Below are positions 62,946-64,000 of a stretch of DNA of 64,000 nucleotides, one piece after another. Position numbers and translations under genes: made by a program. This DNA comes from Rhizobium sullae (GTDB lineage: Bacteria > Pseudomonadota > Alphaproteobacteria > Rhizobiales > Rhizobiaceae): the NCBI RefSeq assembly GCF_025200715.1, contig NZ_CP104144.1, positions 1,674,001 through 1,738,000 on the forward strand. Reading direction: 5' to 3'. Each line of letters begins with the position of its first letter. The first letter of the stretch is position 1. The notes beneath the pieces are model-generated. The model saw only the letters and a program-made list of their open reading frames with translations. It was not told where the DNA came from and did not search any database.

Positions 62946-63908
62946 TCATTCTTCGACGGCTTGCCAGTCGTCGTTCGGATTGAATGTCTCGATCTTCGCA
63001 GCTATGTTCGACGTGTCGTCGCCCAGGTCAACTTCGTAGATGATGCCGTTCTTGTTGACGACGAAGGTCTTCACCCCGCTTATGCCATAATGGACGGGCC
63101 ATGCCACCAGCCCGAAGTTGGCGACCATGTTGCCGTTGATGACATAGTCGTAGGCTCCGCCGGCAATCGCATCTCCCTGATGCGTGAGGATGCGATAGCG
63201 ATAACCATGGAATCCGTTGCCGGCCTTGGCCGCCTTCAAATCTTCGCCGTCGGCAAGCGCCGGGCCGGCAGGGCTTTCCTCGCCACCGAAAGCCTCGGCC
63301 GGCCAGTAGAGACCATCCTGCGTGCCTTCGCTGCTGATGAGATTCTGCGCATATTCCAGTACACCATCGTCGTCGTGATCGGCGAGGGCATACTGTTCCT
63401 GCGCGGCGACATAGTCATGAATGGTGTCGATGGTTGAAAGTTCGTTGGCCCCGACCCGGCGATTTGCCACCTCCTCAAGCCCGACAAAGGTATCGAACGC
63501 CCATTTCCCGTCGTCGCCCTTAGAGATCGGGAAGGGGAACGGCCACCGCTCGCCGCCGATTTCCAGAACCTTGCGCCCGTTCACATCCTGAACGTCCAGC
63601 TTCTCCTTCAGACGCGCCTTTATGTCTGCGTAAGCCTCCGTCACGCCGTCGCTTGACTTGGTTTTGGCGGCGTCCAGGCCGAGCAGGGTTGTGAGCTTGC
63701 TCACGTCGCCGCCTTCGACCGTCGATTTGAACGCATCGACGGCTTCTTCGGGCGTGGCGAAGGTCGGTGGCTCCTGCGCGGAAGCGAAGTCCGAAATCGA
63801 CATGTTTTCGTCAGCGGTTTGTGCGTGGACGACCGACGCCAGCGCTGTGCCCGAGACAACTGCGGCGCAGGCCAGCGAGCGAAGAATGTTCTTGTAATCT
63901 GTGTTCAT
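62946..63908 (-). CDS. DUF2950 exported protein
   Basis: A 320-residue protein of the DUF2950 family with a signal peptide (cleaved near VHAQ, residue 30). The family pattern is seen in FATPEEAVDAFKSTVEGGDV, WPFPFPISKGDDGKWAFDTF and RRVGANELSTIDTIHDYVAA, and the glycine-rich GFHGYRYRILTHQG and FGLVAWPVHYGISGVKTFVV. Function unknown; it is usually found with a DUF3300 gene, as seems true here. The start ATG at 63908 is the only good choice. Confidence 0.85.
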   Translation of the reverse strand: MNTDYKNILRSLACAAVVSGTALASVVHAQTADENMSISDFASAQEPPTFATPEEAVDAFKSTVEGGDVSKLTTLLGLDAAKTKSSDGVTEAYADIKARLKEKLDVQDVNGRKVLEIGGERWPFPFPISKGDDGKWAFDTFVGLEEVANRRVGANELSTIDTIHDYVAAQEQYALADHDDDGVLEYAQNLISSEGTQDGLYWPAEAFGGEESPAGPALADGEDLKAAKAGNGFHGYRYRILTHQGDAIAGGAYDYVINGNMVANFGLVAWPVHYGISGVKTFVVNKNGIIYEVDLGDDTSNIAAKIETFNPNDDWQAVEE

Positions 63909-63932
63909 TGTCAGCTCTCCCTTACGCCCGGA

Positions 63933-64000
63933 TTATCGGCGGCGTCCGCCACCGTGCCTGACCATCTTGTGACCGCCGCCGCCGCGATGCCCGCCTCCCA
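63933..64000 (-). CDS. Partial CDS, probable DUF3300 protein C-terminus
   Basis: Only the last 22 codons lie in the window: glycine/histidine-rich with GGGHRGGGGHKMVRHGGG and a stop at 63933-63935. DUF3300 proteins commonly end this way and commonly precede a DUF2950 gene, so this is the likely identity. Inferred from context and composition. Confidence 0.45.
   Translation of the reverse strand, partial: GGGHRGGGGHKMVRHGGGRRR

Noticed and set aside
1..64000. CRISPR arrays, rRNA or tRNA genes
   Set aside because: No regularly spaced repeats and no recognisable stable-RNA sequence were seen on reading both strands.

Overview
The window looks like an accessory region of an alphaproteobacterium of the Rhizobiales, most likely Rhizobiaceae. 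The support is the high GC content, frequent TTG and GTG starts behind strong Shine-Dalgarno sequences, Tat-exported molybdoenzymes, FixJ-type regulators and the general gene content. No rRNA, tRNA, CRISPR array or replication origin was recognised, so chromosome, chromid and megaplasmid cannot be told apart.

Left part (1-29 kb), a mosaic of defence, mobile and surface-glycan genes. An AbiE toxin-antitoxin pair (363-1956) has its own operator and is followed by a frameshifted IS110 element. An AraC regulator sits upstream of a Tat-exported aldehyde oxidoreductase operon, paoABC (4.8-8.7 kb). A CHASE4 histidine kinase and a lone receiver follow. From 11 to 25 kb lie surface-polysaccharide genes: a GT2, a polysaccharide pyruvyl transferase, an acyltransferase-SGNH protein, an ELM1-like protein, a GT8, another DxD transferase and three proteins resembling the GT42 sialyltransferase fold. 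They are interrupted by a decayed FitAB module, an intact IS110, an IS481 remnant and a ParB remnant. An O-methyltransferase and a HigBA pair close this part.

Middle part (29-37.5 kb). An EnvZ/OmpR-type pair lies beside a Tat-exported epoxide-hydrolase-like enzyme and, divergently, a DipZ thiol-disulfide protein. The shared promoter region carries three copies of a TACA-N6-TACA-like element, a plausible operator for this regulator. A RelE toxin gene with one nonsense codon keeps its intact antitoxin.

Right part (37.5-64 kb), a sulfatase locus. A histidine kinase with a periplasmic-binding sensor and a FixJ-type regulator precede three exported sulfatases, one with a C-x-P-x-R maturation motif and two with C-x-A-x-R. 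With them are an exported HAD phosphatase-like protein, an octaheme cytochrome fused to HEAT/TPR repeats, a SnoaL-LuxR regulator, a six-gene MoxR-DUF58-DUF4381-BatA-BatB/C-BatD operon, a membrane wHTH-TPR regulator, a formylglycine-generating enzyme that would activate the sulfatases, a decayed MltF-like transglycosylase, a DUF2950 protein and the C-terminal end of a probable DUF3300 protein. Two shared DNA motifs tie parts of the locus together: GATATTGCCCTWWAGGG around the kinase/regulator genes, and tandem GTRCGAACRK repeats upstream of the third sulfatase and of the wHTH-TPR gene. My reading, which is inference, is an envelope desulfation and redox system with its own maturation enzyme, assembly machinery and regulators.

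Pseudogenes are common: FitB, RelE, one IS110, IS481, ParB and MltF are all broken, which suggests a region under active gain and loss.
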